A stretch of DNA of 5,613 nt from an uncultured Alphaproteobacteria bacterium (lineage in GTDB: Bacteria; Pseudomonadota; Alphaproteobacteria; Micropepsales; Micropepsaceae). Both the position numbers and the translations under genes were made by a program. Below are positions 5,525 to 5,613 of the stretch, piece after piece; within the stretch, counting starts at the first letter, position 1, and each line of letters starts with the position of its first letter. The DNA lies in NCBI GenBank assembly GCA_937942205.1, contig CALDFO010000173.1, forward strand, positions 1 to 5,613, read 5' to 3'. The notes beneath the pieces are model-generated. The model had not been told where the DNA came from. It worked only from the letters and a program-made list of their open reading frames with translations, and made no database searches.

Positions 5525-5613
5525 GTGCACGCCATCGCGACATCCCCATCTTCGATCTCCGGCCCCGTGCCGGCGGGCGGCGGCGCGCGCGAATCCGCGA
5601 ACGACGCAAAAGA
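5525..5613 (+). CDS. Start of an unidentified, probably flagellar, gene (cut by window edge)
   Basis: An open frame from GTG at 5525 gives 29 complete codons to the window end: VHAIATSPSS, ISGPVPAGGG, then ARESANDAK. Third positions are mostly G or C, as in the real genes here. The GTG lies about 21 bases after the predicted start of the divergent sigma-54 promoter. CGGACC stands 5 bases before it, and the same hexamer stands 6 bases before the flgK GTG on the other strand. The Pro/Ala/Gly/Ser-rich N-terminus would suit a hook-length control protein (FliK), and a hook operon faces a divergent sigma-54 unit in Caulobacter (flbG/flaN), but too little is visible to name it. Another in-frame GTG at 5567 or a start beyond the window cannot be excluded. 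Confidence 0.4.
   Translation, partial: MHAIATSPSSISGPVPAGGGARESANDAK

Noticed and set aside
3989..5530. Minus-strand 513-codon frame overlapping flgK
   Set aside because: It is the flgK sequence read one frame off, Arg/Pro/Gln-rich with no recognisable domain.
5260..5535. Extension of flgK to an upstream ATG at 5535 (92 more residues)
   Set aside because: The extension is arginine-rich, unlike any FlgK N-terminus, and it covers both sigma-54 promoters and the central palindrome. The family N-terminus begins at the GTG at 5259.
5494..5613. Plus-strand open frame from ATG at 5494
   Set aside because: The ATG lies upstream of the predicted sigma-54 start site, and the translation becomes an arginine-rich run. 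The GTG frame at 5525 has better codon character.

Overview
This window looks like chromosomal DNA from a high-GC, flagellated alphaproteobacterium. The evidence is the strong G/C third-position bias of every real gene, an alphaproteobacterial-type flgK-flgL pair, two divergent sigma-54 flagellar promoters arranged as in Caulobacter-type flagellar regulons, and alphaproteobacterial-style MnmA and threonine ammonia-lyase proteins. I cannot assign a genus from sequence alone.

Layout from left to right. The first 769 bases hold the 5' part of a threonine ammonia-lyase gene (ilvA-like, minus strand), which runs off the left edge. Only 28 bases separate its GTG start from a minus-strand elongator tRNA-Met(CAT) gene at 798-872, which has its own promoter with a perfect TTGACA box. 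Next is mnmA (985-2082, minus), the tRNA U34 2-thiouridylase, with a probable terminator behind it and a promoter so close to its ATG that the mRNA may be leaderless. A terminator-like hairpin separates it from the flagellar operon flgK-flgL (5259 to 2161, minus), which encodes the two hook-filament junction proteins. The genes are 12 bases apart and the flgL ribosome binding site overlaps the flgK stop codon.

The right end (about 5260-5524) is the most informative non-coding stretch. It carries a sigma-54 promoter reading left into flgK and a second sigma-54 promoter reading right, each with exact GG-N10-GC spacing. Exactly midway between them is a perfect 15-base palindrome, TTGCCG-CAC-CGGCAA. 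Its centre is 97 bases from the -12 cytosine of both promoters, about -109 from both predicted start sites. This looks like a shared enhancer site for a FlbD/NtrC-type activator. The right-hand promoter leads into an open frame starting with GTG at 5525, probably the start of a second flagellar operon, perhaps hook-related, cut by the window edge.

Functionally the window joins a late-flagellar locus under sigma-54 control to a housekeeping block (tRNA modification, tRNA-Met, threonine/isoleucine metabolism) under sigma-70-type promoters. I see no mobile element, CRISPR array or defence gene. Apart from the symmetric divergent control region, the content is ordinary core genome.
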